This document shows positions 7,466 through 17,500 of a DNA stretch of 38,208 nucleotides, in pieces. The DNA is taken from the NCBI GenBank assembly GCA_017394765.1, contig JAFPXF010000045.1, forward strand, positions 1 through 38,208. Direction: 5' to 3'. This DNA comes from Bacteroidales bacterium. GTDB taxonomy: Bacteria; Bacteroidota; Bacteroidia; Bacteroidales; WCHB1-69. The translations under genes were made by a program, and so were the position numbers. Each line of letters opens with the position of its first letter. Position 1 is the first letter of the stretch. Under the pieces are notes generated by a model, which saw nothing but the letters and a program-made list of their open reading frames with translations, was not told the DNA's origin and did not search any database.

Positions 7466-10400
7466 ATGACGTTAGACGACTTACAGGCGAGATGTTTCCC
7501 GACGGAGATCGCTCGGCTCAAGCCCTTGGTCTCGGAAGAGGGCACGGGGAAAATTGTGCAAATCAACGGCCTTACAGGATCCTCTTTCCCGATATTGGCA
7601 TCCCATCTGGTGCGGAAAGCGTCCCGGACGCATCTTTTTGTGCTGGACAATCGTGAGAAAGCCGCTTTTTTTTATAATGATCTCGAGAAGCTGTTGCATG
7701 ACCAAAGTCTGCCGCTGTTCGAGAAAAGGGTCCACTATTTGCCCTCTTCCTATAAAAGATCGCACAACGAGAGCGAGATCGACAATTCCAATGTCAAGTT
7801 GCGTTCTGAGATCGTGAACAAAGTGGCAAGCCATCCCGATTCTCCATATTGCATCGTGACCTATCCCGAAGCGCTTGCGGAAAAAGTGGTCACACGGCAG
7901 TTCGTCAGCAAGAATTCCTTTTCAATCAAGCGCGACAGCCTCGTTCCCACGGATATCTTTTTGCAGTTTCTCTATCAGTTCGAGTATTTGCAGGAAGATT
8001 TCGTCTTTGAACCGGGCCAGTTTGCCTGGCGTGGCAGCATCTTCGACATTTTCTCTTTCTCCGAGGAATATCCTTGCCGAATCGAGTTGGACGGCGACAG
8101 GGTGGAGTCGATCCGTTTTTTCAACCCGGAAACGCAGCTTTCCATCCGTGAAGAAGAGGAAATCCGTATCATGCCCAAGATTGTCACGCACCAGGTCGAT
8201 GAAGAACGCATCCCCCTCCTCGATTTTTTGCCGGCAAATACCTATCTTTGGCTGGATAATCCAAAGGATATCGGCTCGCAAATCGCTTCTCTGTACCGTT
8301 CCGTGGACGAGGAGTTCCAAAGCCGCCGGGATTCTTCGGGGCATGAGGACTCTGTTGGGACGGACAGCCTGTTTATCCGCCGTCGCGATTTCGAGAAGTC
8401 GGTCGCGCATCGTCCGTGCTGTGTGCTCAACACAACTGTCGAGCATCCTGATTATGACTTGGATTTCGCCATCAAACCGCAAAACCACTTCGGACGCAGT
8501 TTCGACTACTTGCTGCTGGAGTGGATTGACAATCTGGAAAAGGGCATCCGGACGGTTTTCCTAGCTGAGAATCAATCGCAGCTTGACCGCCTGGAGAAGA
8601 TTATGTCGGATTTGGTGGAGAAGTACAACAAGCACAATGTCGCGAGTGTCACCGTGGAGGCGCTATATACGCCCATTCGGGCCATCCTGCATGAGGGCTT
8701 TTTTGACGAAAGACGCAAGTTGTCGGTCTATACGGACCATCAGTTTTTCGAGAAAAACGAACGTGTCGTCATCCGTGACCGATACAAGAAGAGCGAGGCC
8801 TTCACGCTTAAGGAGATCTACGACTTGCAGCCGGGCGATTATGTGGTGCACATCGACTATGGCATCGGTGTCTATCAGGGGCTGGTGAAGACGGAAATGA
8901 ACGGCAAGGAACAGGAGGTCATCAAGTTGTCCTACAAGGACGGCGACTTGTTGTATGTCAGCGTGCATTCCCTGCACAAAATCAGCAAATATGTGGGGAA
9001 AGAGGGCACTGCGCCCACGTTGCATCGCATTGGATCCGGCACATGGGACAAACTCAAGGAGCGCACCAAAAAGCGAGTCAAGGAACTGGCCATCGACCTG
9101 ATCAAGCTCTACTCGCAGCGCAAGGCCCGCAAGGGATTCGCCTTCTCCCCGGACAACTTTATGCAGACGGAATTAGAAGCCTCCTTCATCTATGAGGACA
9201 CCCCCGACCAGGTCAAGACCCTTGCTGATGTGAAGGCCGACATGGAGAGCGAGCATCCCATGGACCGGCTGATTTGTGGTGATGTGGGGTTCGGCAAGAC
9301 GGAAATAGCCATTCGCGCCGCCTTCAAGGCTGTGTGCGACAGCAAGCAGGTGGCCGTGCTGGTACCTACCACCGTGCTGGCATTGCAACACTATACCACC
9401 TTCACCGACAGACTTTGCAATATGCCCTGTCGTGTTGAATATGTGAACCGTTTCAAGACGGGCCGTGAAATCAGGGAGACGTTGCGCAAGCTCAAGGAGG
9501 GGCAGATCGACATCCTGATCGGCACGCACCGGCTGCTGAGCAAGGATGTGGTTTTCAAAGACCTCGGCTTGCTGATCATCGACGAGGAACAGAAGTTCGG
9601 CGTGGCGGCGAAAGAGAAACTTCGCGAACTGCGTGTCAGCGTGGACACGCTGACCATGTCGGCGACCCCGATACCCCGGACCTTGCAGTTCTCGCTCATG
9701 GGCGCGCGCGACATCTCGGTCATCACCACCCCCCCTCCCAACAGGCAACCTATCCAGACGGAGGTGCATGTGTTTGACGAAGACATCCTCCGTGAGGCTG
9801 TACAATACGAGCTCAACCGCGATGGACAGGTTTTTGTTGTCCATAATAAGATCCAAGATATTAAGGAGTTGGCGGGTTTGATTCAACGACTTGTTCCGCA
9901 AGCCCGCATTGCTATCGGCCATGGTCAGATGGAGGGCGCTGAACTTGAACACATCATGACTGATTTCATCAACCACCAAAGCGATGTGCTGGTCTCCACC
10001 ACCATTGTGGAGTCGGGACTGGATATTGTCAACGCCAACACCATGATCATCAACGATGCCCAGAACTTCGCCCTCAATGTGCTGCACCAACTGCGCGGCA
10101 GGGTGGGGCGTAACAACCAGAAGGCTTTCTGCTACCTCTTCACGAAGCCCTTCGATGTGATCAATGACCAGGCCCGCAAACGTCTGCAGGCCATCGAGGA
10201 TTTCTCCGACATCGGAAGCGGCCTCCAGATCGCCTTGCGCGACCTTGACATCCGGGGCGCCGGCAACATCTTGGGCGCCGACCAGAGCGGATTTATCAAC
10301 GATATCGGCTATGAAATGTACCAGAAGATTCTGAGCGAGGCTATCCGGGAGATGCAAGATGCCGACTTTGAAGAGATGGAAATGGCCGACAATACAGACC

Positions 10401-10876
10401 TTCTTGCGCGCGAGTGCCTGCTGGAGACCGACATCGAAGCCCTCTTCCCCTCCGACTATGTCAGCAATGTCAGTGAGCGCATGAGCCTTTACAAAGAATT
10501 GGAGGCCATTCGTGATATGGAGAAATTGGATGCATTCCGAAAGAAAGTGGTTGATGTGTTTGGCCCCATGCCGAAACCCACGGTGGAGCTGATGCAGACC
10601 ATCCCTCTTCGCATGGTGGCTTCCAGACTCTATTTTGAGAAGATAATTCTCAAAAACGACACCTTCACGGGCTATTTTATCGGCAATGCCGCTTCCAAAT
10701 TCTATCAATCCGATGCTTTTGGCTCTATTCTCTCTTTCATGCAAATTAACCATCCCGCCATTCAGCTAAAGGAGGTCAATCACAAGTTGCTCTTTATCAT
10801 CCACCATGTCCCTACCATCAAATCGGCGCTGCATTGGTTGGACAAAATGGAGGCGTATTGTGCGAAACAGGCATAG
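7466..10876 (+). CDS. mfd: Transcription-repair coupling factor Mfd
   Basis: 1136-aa DNA translocase that removes RNA polymerase stalled at lesions and recruits UvrA. The order is canonical: N-terminal UvrB-like domains (about 1-330), an RNA-polymerase-interacting CarD-like domain (about 450-520, PGDYVVHIDYGIGVYQG), and an SF2 RecG-like translocase with Walker A GDVGFGKTE (K611), Walker B D706-E-E-Q, SATPIPRTL and a C-terminal motif VI region with GRVGR. The C-terminal regulatory D7 domain is also present. An in-frame TTG at 7460 would add two residues; I chose the ATG. The gene is complete, and only 9 nt separate its stop from the inverted ettA fragment. Confidence 0.97.
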   Translation: MTLDDLQARCFPTEIARLKPLVSEEGTGKIVQINGLTGSSFPILASHLVRKASRTHLFVLDNREKAAFFYNDLEKLLHDQSLPLFEKRVHYLPSSYKRSHNESEIDNSNVKLRSEIVNKVASHPDSPYCIVTYPEALAEKVVTRQFVSKNSFSIKRDSLVPTDIFLQFLYQFEYLQEDFVFEPGQFAWRGSIFDIFSFSEEYPCRIELDGDRVESIRFFNPETQLSIREEEEIRIMPKIVTHQVDEERIPLLDFLPANTYLWLDNPKDIGSQIASLYRSVDEEFQSRRDSSGHEDSVGTDSLFIRRRDFEKSVAHRPCCVLNTTVEHPDYDLDFAIKPQNHFGRSFDYLLLEWIDNLEKGIRTVFLAENQSQLDRLEKIMSDLVEKYNKHNVASVTVEALYTPIRAILHEGFFDERRKLSVYTDHQFFEKNERVVIRDRYKKSEAFTLKEIYDLQPGDYVVHIDYGIGVYQGLVKTEMNGKEQEVIKLSYKDGDLLYVSVHSLHKISKYVGKEGTAPTLHRIGSGTWDKLKERTKKRVKELAIDLIKLYSQRKARKGFAFSPDNFMQTELEASFIYEDTPDQVKTLADVKADMESEHPMDRLICGDVGFGKTEIAIRAAFKAVCDSKQVAVLVPTTVLALQHYTTFTDRLCNMPCRVEYVNRFKTGREIRETLRKLKEGQIDILIGTHRLLSKDVVFKDLGLLIIDEEQKFGVAAKEKLRELRVSVDTLTMSATPIPRTLQFSLMGARDISVITTPPPNRQPIQTEVHVFDEDILREAVQYELNRDGQVFVVHNKIQDIKELAGLIQRLVPQARIAIGHGQMEGAELEHIMTDFINHQSDVLVSTTIVESGLDIVNANTMIINDAQNFALNVLHQLRGRVGRNNQKAFCYLFTKPFDVINDQARKRLQAIEDFSDIGSGLQIALRDLDIRGAGNILGADQSGFINDIGYEMYQKILSEAIREMQDADFEEMEMADNTDLLARECLLETDIEALFPSDYVSNVSERMSLYKELEAIRDMEKLDAFRKKVVDVFGPMPKPTVELMQTIPLRMVASRLYFEKIILKNDTFTGYFIGNAASKFYQSDAFGSILSFMQINHPAIQLKEVNHKLLFIIHHVPTIKSALHWLDKMEAYCAKQA

Positions 10877-10885
10877 AGCAAGGCT

Positions 10886-11615
10886 TTATGTCACCGTAAT
10901 CTTCTTGTAGCGAATGCGTTTCGGCGTGACGTTGCCGAGGCGCATCTTCTTGTTCTCCTCGTATTCGGTGTAGCCGCCTTCGAAGAAATAGACCTGCGAG
11001 TCGCCCTCGAAAGCGAGGATGTGCGTGCAGATGCGGTCGAGGAACCAGCGGTCGTGGGAGATGACCACGGCACAGCCCGCGAAGTTCTCCAAACCCTCCT
11101 CCAGCGCGCGCAGCGTGTTGACGTCTATGTCGTTGGTCGGCTCGTCCAGGAGCAGCACGTTGGCCTCCGACTTGAGGGTGAGGGCCAGGTGCAGTCGGTT
11201 GCGCTCACCGCCGGAGAGCACGCCGGCCTTCTTGTTCTGCTCGGTGCCGCTGAAGTTGAAACGCGACAGGTAGGCGCGCGAGTTGATGAGGCGCCCGCCC
11301 ATCATAATTTGTTCGTTGCCCTCCGCGACCACCTCCCAGACACTCTTCTCCGGGTCGATGACGGTGTGCTGCTGGTCGATGTAGCCCACCTTGACGGTCT
11401 CGCCCACCTTGAAGTCGCCGCTGTCGGGCTGCTCCAAGCCCATAATGAGGCGGAAGAGGGTGGTTTTGCCGGCACCGTTGGGCCCGATGACGCCCACGAT
11501 GCCGTTGGACGGCAAGTTGAAGTTGAGGTCGTCAAATAGCAGTTTGTCGTAGGCATTCAGACGGGCTTTCGACTTGGCGTGGCGGGCCTTCGGAGTCATC
11601 CGCACCCATTCCAGC
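10886..11615 (-). pseudogene. Truncated ettA copy (C-terminal half, internal deletion)
   Basis: A second, partial copy of the ABC-F gene found intact at 20190. It keeps the C-terminal ABC domain (Walker [10 protein letters not shown], signature LSGGERN, Walker [10 protein letters not shown]) and the true 3' end, but lacks the first ~257 codons and has a 120-nt in-frame deletion that joins two DKLL-encoding sites (NAYDKLL directly to FDDLNF). Nucleotide identity to the intact copy is roughly 95% by eye; most differences are synonymous and the few amino-acid changes (Ala/Ser, Pro/Ser, Glu/Asp, Ile/Thr) are mild, so the copy was under selection until recently. Homology stops near 11615, exactly where rpoA begins on the other strand. 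The open frame continues to 11815, but that extension is antisense rpoA. Confidence 0.85.
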
Positions 11616-11941
11616 ACTTCGCTCTCTTCTCCGATGAGAAGATCACGCTCGACGCTCCCGAAGAGACCGAGACCGAGGAGAGCAATGACGAGGATTCTAT
11701 GCTCATCCGCCAGATTCTCAAGACCAAGCTCATTGATATGGACCTCTCCGTCCGTGCCATCAACTGCTTGAAGTCTGCTGAGATCGAGACCCTCGGTGAC
11801 CTGGTGGCCATCCACAAGACCGACCTCCTCAAATTCCGCAACTTCGGCAAGAAGTCACTCGCGGAACTCGCGGAACTGGTGAAATCCAAAGGCCTGGATT
11901 TCGGTATGAATATTTCAAAATATAACTTAGATAACGATTAA
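11612..11941 (+). pseudogene. rpoA: 5'-truncated rpoA (alpha C-terminal domain only)
   Basis: About 109 codons encoding the end of the RNA polymerase alpha subunit: the tail of the N-terminal domain ([13 protein letters not shown]), an acidic linker, and a complete alpha-CTD ([20 protein letters not shown], then [13 protein letters not shown]). The ~220-residue N-terminal domain needed for dimerisation and beta/beta' binding is absent, replaced at the junction by inverted ettA sequence. The frame stays open upstream to a GTG at 11579, but those codons are antisense ettA. The stop lies 5 nt before rplQ, the normal end of the alpha operon. Either a relocated operon tail, a duplication, or an assembly join. 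Confidence 0.9.
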
Positions 11942-11946
11942 GAACA

Positions 11947-12447
11947 ATGAGACACGCTAAAAGAATCAACCACTTAGGAAGAACGGACGCCCATAGAAAA
12001 GCGATGTTATCCAATATGGCCACGTCCCTCATTATGCATAAGAGAATCAACACCACCCTGACCAAGGCCAAGGAGTTGAGAAAATATGTTGAGCCGATGG
12101 TGACCCGCAGCAAAAACGACACCACTTACTCCAGACGTATGGTTTTCTCCCTTTTGCATAACAAGTATGCCGTCACGGAACTTTTCCGCGAGATCGCCCC
12201 GAAGGTTGCTAACCGTCCCGGCGGTTACACCCGCATCCTTAAGACTGGATTCCGCAAGGGAGACAATGCAGAGATGTGTATGATTGAGTTCGTGGATTAC
12301 AACGAGACTTACACCGTCGAGTCCGGCAAGAAGAAGAGCACGCGCACCCGTCGTAGCAGCAAGAAGTCCGCTGCCCCCGCCGCCGAGCCCGTTGCTGAAG
12401 CTGCCGTCGAGACCCCGGCTGAGGAGACTGCTCCCGCCGCTGAATAA
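11947..12447 (+). CDS. rplQ: 50S ribosomal protein L17
   Basis: 166 aa. Residues 1-115 are canonical L17 ([20 protein letters not shown], then [22 protein letters not shown]). The remainder is a basic patch ([14 protein letters not shown]) followed by an Ala/Pro/Glu tail, a common extension in Bacteroidetes. It normally follows rpoA at the end of the alpha operon, as here, but no complete rpoA or upstream ribosomal genes are present, so no native promoter is visible for it in this window. A strong hairpin terminator follows. Confidence 0.97.
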   Translation: MRHAKRINHLGRTDAHRKAMLSNMATSLIMHKRINTTLTKAKELRKYVEPMVTRSKNDTTYSRRMVFSLLHNKYAVTELFREIAPKVANRPGGYTRILKTGFRKGDNAEMCMIEFVDYNETYTVESGKKKSTRTRRSSKKSAAPAAEPVAEAAVETPAEETAPAAE

Positions 12448-12475
12448 TTTGCAATACCCTTATTACGATATGATG

Positions 12476-12505
12476 AAGGCTGCCCGCGAGGTGGCCTTTT
12501 TTTGT
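12476..12505 (+). terminator. Rho-independent terminator after rplQ
   Basis: AAGGCTGCC pairs with GGTGGCCTT (9 bp including two wobble pairs, loop CGCGA) and is followed by seven T. Similar in plan to the terminator at 19084. Confidence 0.8.
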
Positions 12506-12513
12506 TTTTTTCT

Positions 12514-12521
12514 TATTTTTG
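12514..12521 (+). promoter_or_regulatory. -7 element (TATTTTTG) for the TPR/HTH regulator
   Basis: TATTTTTGCA lies 57 bp upstream of the ATG at 12578, just beyond the T-run of the rplQ terminator. No -33 box stands out in the T-rich stretch. Confidence 0.55.
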
Positions 12522-12577
12522 CACCGTTGGAATGTTCGCTGTTTTTTTTTCTAACCTATTGGCCCTTTTTTTGATAA

Positions 12578-14359
12578 ATGTATAATAACTTTCGGAATAC
12601 GGACTTGGAGGGGGGATGCCTCCCCAAAGCAATGCAAGATTTGGAAGCCGCGAAGGCTTCCCCGGGTCGCTCGTGGACAGTTGGCGTGCAGCTTGTATTA
12701 TGGATTCTGTTGGCAGCTGCAGGTTGCCGTAACTCTAATCCCGACCATTCAATCTATGACAGGATGTTTCGCGAAAGCCGCGAACGGGTGATGTTTGTCG
12801 GTAACGAACAGGCCGCCACCGATGCGCTGGACATGCTCAAGTACGCCGAAAAAAATGGCAGCCGGTATGGGAAGGTGATGGCCTACCTCAGCTTGACAAG
12901 CCTGGCCGCACAACGGGCCGACTTCGACAATATGTCGCGCTATATGGAGGTGGCGCGCGCCTCCCTGGATTACAACGACCCCTCATTTCTGCAAGGATAT
13001 GCTTATTTTGTGGAAGGGACTGTCAACTTCAGCACATCGCTAAGTCTGAACTCTCTCCTATGCTATGATAAGGCCTTGCATTATTTCCGCCCAATAGGCG
13101 ACTCGCTGATGATTGCCAGTTGTTATATCAACAAATTCAACTGCTACAGTATCAATGGCGATATGGAAGCTGCCACAGCCAGCTTGGACAGCGCCCGTTG
13201 TTGGGCTCCTGTCTCGTATCAGCTTAATATAAGGCTCTACACGGCTATGCTGCTCAACCACCAAGGCCACGCTCAGGAAGCCGTAAGGGCCTATGAGAAA
13301 CTGGTGCAGGATGCCAGGGCCGACAGCTCCAGCCCCTCTTACCCCTCCTCTTCCAGCGCCCGCTTCTGGTCTCTGCTCTATTCCAATTACATTTTCGCCC
13401 TGCTGAATGCCGACAAGGTGCCGGAAGCGGAAATCCAATGCGCCCGTATGGAAGAGACCGCTGTGGCCAATGGAACCGCGTTCGACACCACCATCCAGCG
13501 GCTGATGACCGCCTGGGTCGCATTCAGGCAAGAGAATCTTGACAAGGCTCTGGAAATATGCACGGACATTTACGAACATTATCAAAGCGACCATACCCTC
13601 ACCATCCAACGGCAAGCCCTCGATTTGATGGTGCAGTGCTTCACAAAAAAGGAGGACTACCGGAATGCGTTTGAGTATGGACACATATTGTCCTCTCTCG
13701 TAACGGACCAGAAAGTCAATGCCCACCTTATCGAAGAGATAATTGAACGCCAGCAGAAATATGAGTCCCACATTCACGAACTCGAGATAGGGCGTGTCAG
13801 GGCTCGAATATGGCTGTTGTTGGTGGCCTTCCTGCTCACGGTCACCATTGTGGGTTTTATGCTCTACCACAAGGAGCGTCGTCTCAAGGAGCGTCACGCC
13901 CGTGTCCGCGAGCTGGAGCAGGAGAAAGAGCTTGCCCGGCAGCAACGCGAAATCGACACTGCCCGGATGGACCACGTGGCCACCCGTGAACAGATGGATA
14001 ATTTTGCGCTGGAGATGAGACGTATAGCCAGCGATATGCCTAAAAATCTGCGCATTAAACTGCTTCAAGGCATCCATCGCATGGAGGAACGTCGTGAACA
14101 GGACGTGTGGGATAATTTCGAGTCCAGTTTCACCCGCCAGCACGCCGGATTTTTGGAACGACTGAATCAACAATACCCATCGCTATCTCCTATAGAAGTG
14201 AAAATCGCGATGCTGCTCCGCGTGGGACTGACCAACAAGGAAATTGCCGACACGCTTCATATCGCCGACAATACCGTGCGCACCTATCGTACCCGGATGC
14301 GGCGTAAATTCCAGTTGACGGATAAGGAAGACCTGAATACCTTCATAGCCTCCCTGTAG
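12578..14359 (+). CDS. TPR - transmembrane - LuxR-type HTH regulator
   Basis: Up to 593 aa. A hydrophobic signal with a lipobox-like LAAAGC ends at C50; the ~350 residues after it are TPR-like helical repeats, presumably periplasmic. A transmembrane helix (about 408-430, WLLLVAFLLTVTIVGFML) leads into a cytoplasmic coiled-coil linker rich in Arg/Glu and a C-terminal HTH (about 535-590, LTNKEIADTLHIADNTVRTY) of the LuxR/GerE kind. This topology is widespread in Bacteroidetes and is thought to signal from envelope to DNA, but the targets are unknown. The start is uncertain: an ATG at 12632 (MQDLEAAKASPG) gives a more usual signal peptide, and the region 12601-12661 holds two hairpins that look like leader sequence. 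It directly precedes a T9SS adhesin-like gene that it might control. Confidence 0.8.
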   Translation: MYNNFRNTDLEGGCLPKAMQDLEAAKASPGRSWTVGVQLVLWILLAAAGCRNSNPDHSIYDRMFRESRERVMFVGNEQAATDALDMLKYAEKNGSRYGKVMAYLSLTSLAAQRADFDNMSRYMEVARASLDYNDPSFLQGYAYFVEGTVNFSTSLSLNSLLCYDKALHYFRPIGDSLMIASCYINKFNCYSINGDMEAATASLDSARCWAPVSYQLNIRLYTAMLLNHQGHAQEAVRAYEKLVQDARADSSSPSYPSSSSARFWSLLYSNYIFALLNADKVPEAEIQCARMEETAVANGTAFDTTIQRLMTAWVAFRQENLDKALEICTDIYEHYQSDHTLTIQRQALDLMVQCFTKKEDYRNAFEYGHILSSLVTDQKVNAHLIEEIIERQQKYESHIHELEIGRVRARIWLLLVAFLLTVTIVGFMLYHKERRLKERHARVRELEQEKELARQQREIDTARMDHVATREQMDNFALEMRRIASDMPKNLRIKLLQGIHRMEERREQDVWDNFESSFTRQHAGFLERLNQQYPSLSPIEVKIAMLLRVGLTNKEIADTLHIADNTVRTYRTRMRRKFQLTDKEDLNTFIASL

Positions 14360-14489
14360 TTTTTTGTGAATTATTAAAATATTGGTAGTAAATGTTTTGT
14401 ATTGAAAATATCTTTATAATATCTTTCATATTCGTTTTTGTATCTTTTGTTTCTACTATGAACAGATAGGGAAATTGGATTTCATCTGC

Positions 14490-14497
14490 TATTTTTG
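14490..14497 (+). promoter_or_regulatory. -7 element (TATTTTTG) for the T9SS adhesin-like gene
   Basis: TATTTTTGCA 43 bp upstream of the ATG at 14541, in an otherwise AT-rich, featureless 180-bp gap with no terminator visible for the upstream gene. Confidence 0.6.
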
Positions 14498-14540
14498 CAG
14501 CCTCAAAATCGGCAGAGAAATTTTGTAAAAATAACACGAT

Positions 14541-17500
14541 ATGAAAAAATTTTTCCTTGTTTTGACGGCTTTCCTGACCTTGTTTCACCTGAGTGCTCAA
14601 GAGTTGAGTGACTACACGGTCAGCGTAGGCAACACGACTTACTCCACCATCGCTGCCACCGGTACGCAGCTGATGAACGTGTATGGCGATTATGCCAACC
14701 AGACTTTTGCGATGCCCTTTTCTTTCGAGTTTGGCTTACAGAGTGTTGTGCGTGGAACCACCGTGAGAGTGCGTTCCGACGGCCATATTCTGCTTAACCT
14801 CAATGGCGATACGTATAGTGGCAGTGACTTTGGCTACAACTATTGGCCTGTGAACAACAGTTACAGTTATTGCGCCATCGTGCCCTACACTTGTGACGAC
14901 GGGTATATGCCCAGCAACACCTCGGCAGTCTATTGGCAGGTGGAGGAGACCGTCTCAGGCGACAGTGTTTTGATCATCGAGTTTGTGGATGTGGAGCATT
15001 ATGTGGACAATGGGGGCCAGTTCAACTACCAACTGCGGATTTTCCAGAATGGAGATGTCTCGGTGACCTACGGCCCGATGACGGGCAGCAGCAGTTATGC
15101 TAATTTTATGATGACGGCCAACAGCCTCACCGACCGCGTCCTGCTTACAGGCTCCTGGCTGTCGCCCGCTGTCGGCAATCCTGCACAGATGTCTTATCTG
15201 AACGGGGCTCCGATTCCAGGCACCGTAATAACTTATATCAGACCAACCCTTTATTGCTCCCGCCCGCTGAGCATCTCCGACTCTGCCGTGACCGATGTTT
15301 CTGCCGTTGTGTTTTGGGAATCCAACCCTGACATCTATCAATATACATACGAGTATGATGTGACCGATTTTGTGCCGGGGCAAGGACTCCACAACGAGGG
15401 TTCTACCATGGACACTTTTGTTCACTTGTCGGGGCTCTCGGGCCAGAGCACCTATTATTTCTATGTGAAAGGCGACTGTAACAATGGTGCCGGCAGTAAT
15501 TATGCCCGCTTTGTCTTCACGACCGATTGCGGTCACGTGACCAGCTTTCCCTGGACAGAGAGTTTTGAGAACCCCAATGCGCTTGACTGCTGGACGACCC
15601 TTGATCTGGACAACCATTCGTTCTCAAACTGGGGCCGTTATTCGGGCAGCAGCTATGCCCATTCCGGCAGTTACTCTGTGCGAAGCGGATACAACACCAA
15701 TGCTCCGGCCAATGACTGGCTCATCACCCCACCGGTTGACATCCCAGCCTCCGCATACGGCTATAGTTTGAGGTGGTATGTCCGAGGCAGCACCTTCTCG
15801 TCCAATGTGTCGCATTATACGGTGCTGGTTTCCACCACCGGCAATGCTGCCTCCGATTTTGTGGACACCCTTTATGCCGAAAGCTACGGGAATGCAGTGG
15901 TGACGGATCGTTCGGTCAATCTTGACGCTTATGCCGGCCAAACGATCTACGTGGCTTTCATCCACGACAGCCAAAACGACAACAGCATATTCTTTGACGA
16001 CATTTCCGTCTATTGCGCTCTGCCACCCGAGGTTTCCATCACGGGGCCGACGTTGGCCTTTGAAGGCGACAATGTGGTGTTTTACGGAATATTCCAGGGC
16101 GGCTCAACCGCTGGTCTGCAATTCGACTGGTACTCCACAATGAGCACCAACGGTTACGCCTCCCTCGTAAGTCTGGGCGATTCGGTGGAAATAAACTATA
16201 TGGCGGGAGGTATGGATACAATCCGGCTGGTCGCTACCAATATGTATGGTACCGACACGGCCACCTTTGTGGTTCGTGTGTGCGGCACCATCGTCACCCT
16301 TCCTTGGGAAGAGAATTTTGAAAATGCCGCTGCGCTGGACTGCTGGACCATTCTGGATCTCGACAGTGTTACGAGCAACAACTGGACCCGTTATTCGGGA
16401 AGCAGCAATGCCCACTCCGGAAACTATTGTATGAGAAGCAGTTTCAACTCCAACGCGGCTGCCAACGACTGGCTTGTCACATCGCCTGTGGAGATTCCAT
16501 ACGGTGCAGAAGGAGTGTATCTGAAATGGTTTGTGAAAGGCAGCTCCTATTCCTCATATGTGCCGCACTACACCGTGCGCCTCTCCACCACAGGCAACGA
16601 TGCGGCCGACTTTGTGGACTCCTTGTTTGCGGAAAGTTACAGCGGTGGCTACGTACAACGTATGGTCAACCTTGACGCCTACGCTGGTTCCACGCTTTAT
16701 ATAGCTTTTGTCCACGATAGTTACAACGACAACGGTCTCTATATGGACGACATCGGCATATTCATTTCCATGAGTCCGGTGGTGTCGGTTTCCGGTCCGG
16801 AGATGGCTTTTACGGGGATGGATGCTGTATTCCACGCCCAACTCTCTGAAGGCTCTGTTACAGGACTGCAGTATGACTGGACCTCTATGATGGCAACAGC
16901 CGGACAGGCTATGCTCACCTCCTTCGGCGATTCGGTGGCTTTGAATTATACGTCAGGGGGTATGGACATCATACAGCTGGTCGCCACCAATTCGTATGGC
17001 AGTGACACGGCGACATTCGTGGTGCGCGTGTGTGGCTCTGTCGCCAGTTTGCCTTGGTCAGAAAGTTTTGAGACCCCCTCTTCCATAGATTGTTGGACGA
17101 TTTTGGATTTCGACAACTCCACCAATGACAACTGGAGCCGTTATAACAGCATCAGCTATGCCCATACCGGTAATTATAGTATGCGTAGCAACTACAACTC
17201 CTCGTCTGCCGCCAACGACTGGCTTGTCACTCCGCCATTGGAAATACCGGCCAATGCCGAAGGCCTCTCACTTACTTGGTTTGTGCGCGGCACCACCTTC
17301 TCGTCCAATCAGTCTCATTATAGGGTTCTGCTCTCCGCCACAGGCAATTCGATCTCGGATTTCACCGACTCCCTCTTTGCCGAAAGCTATAGCGGAAACT
17401 ATGTGCAAAGAGTCGTTGACCTTGAGCCGTATGCAGGGCAAACGGTGCTGGTGGCCTTTGTGCACGACAGCTATAACGACAATGGTCTCTATATAGACGA

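Noticed and set aside
9173..10753. A 526-aa open frame antisense to mfd
   Set aside because: Shadow of mfd codon use; no recognisable domain, and mfd is certain.
10886..11815. A complete 309-aa minus-strand ABC protein
   Set aside because: The first ~66 codons are antisense rpoA; only the part up to about 11615 is ettA.
13058..14173. A 371-aa open frame antisense to the TPR/HTH regulator
   Set aside because: Low-complexity, no domain, and overlaps a well-supported gene.
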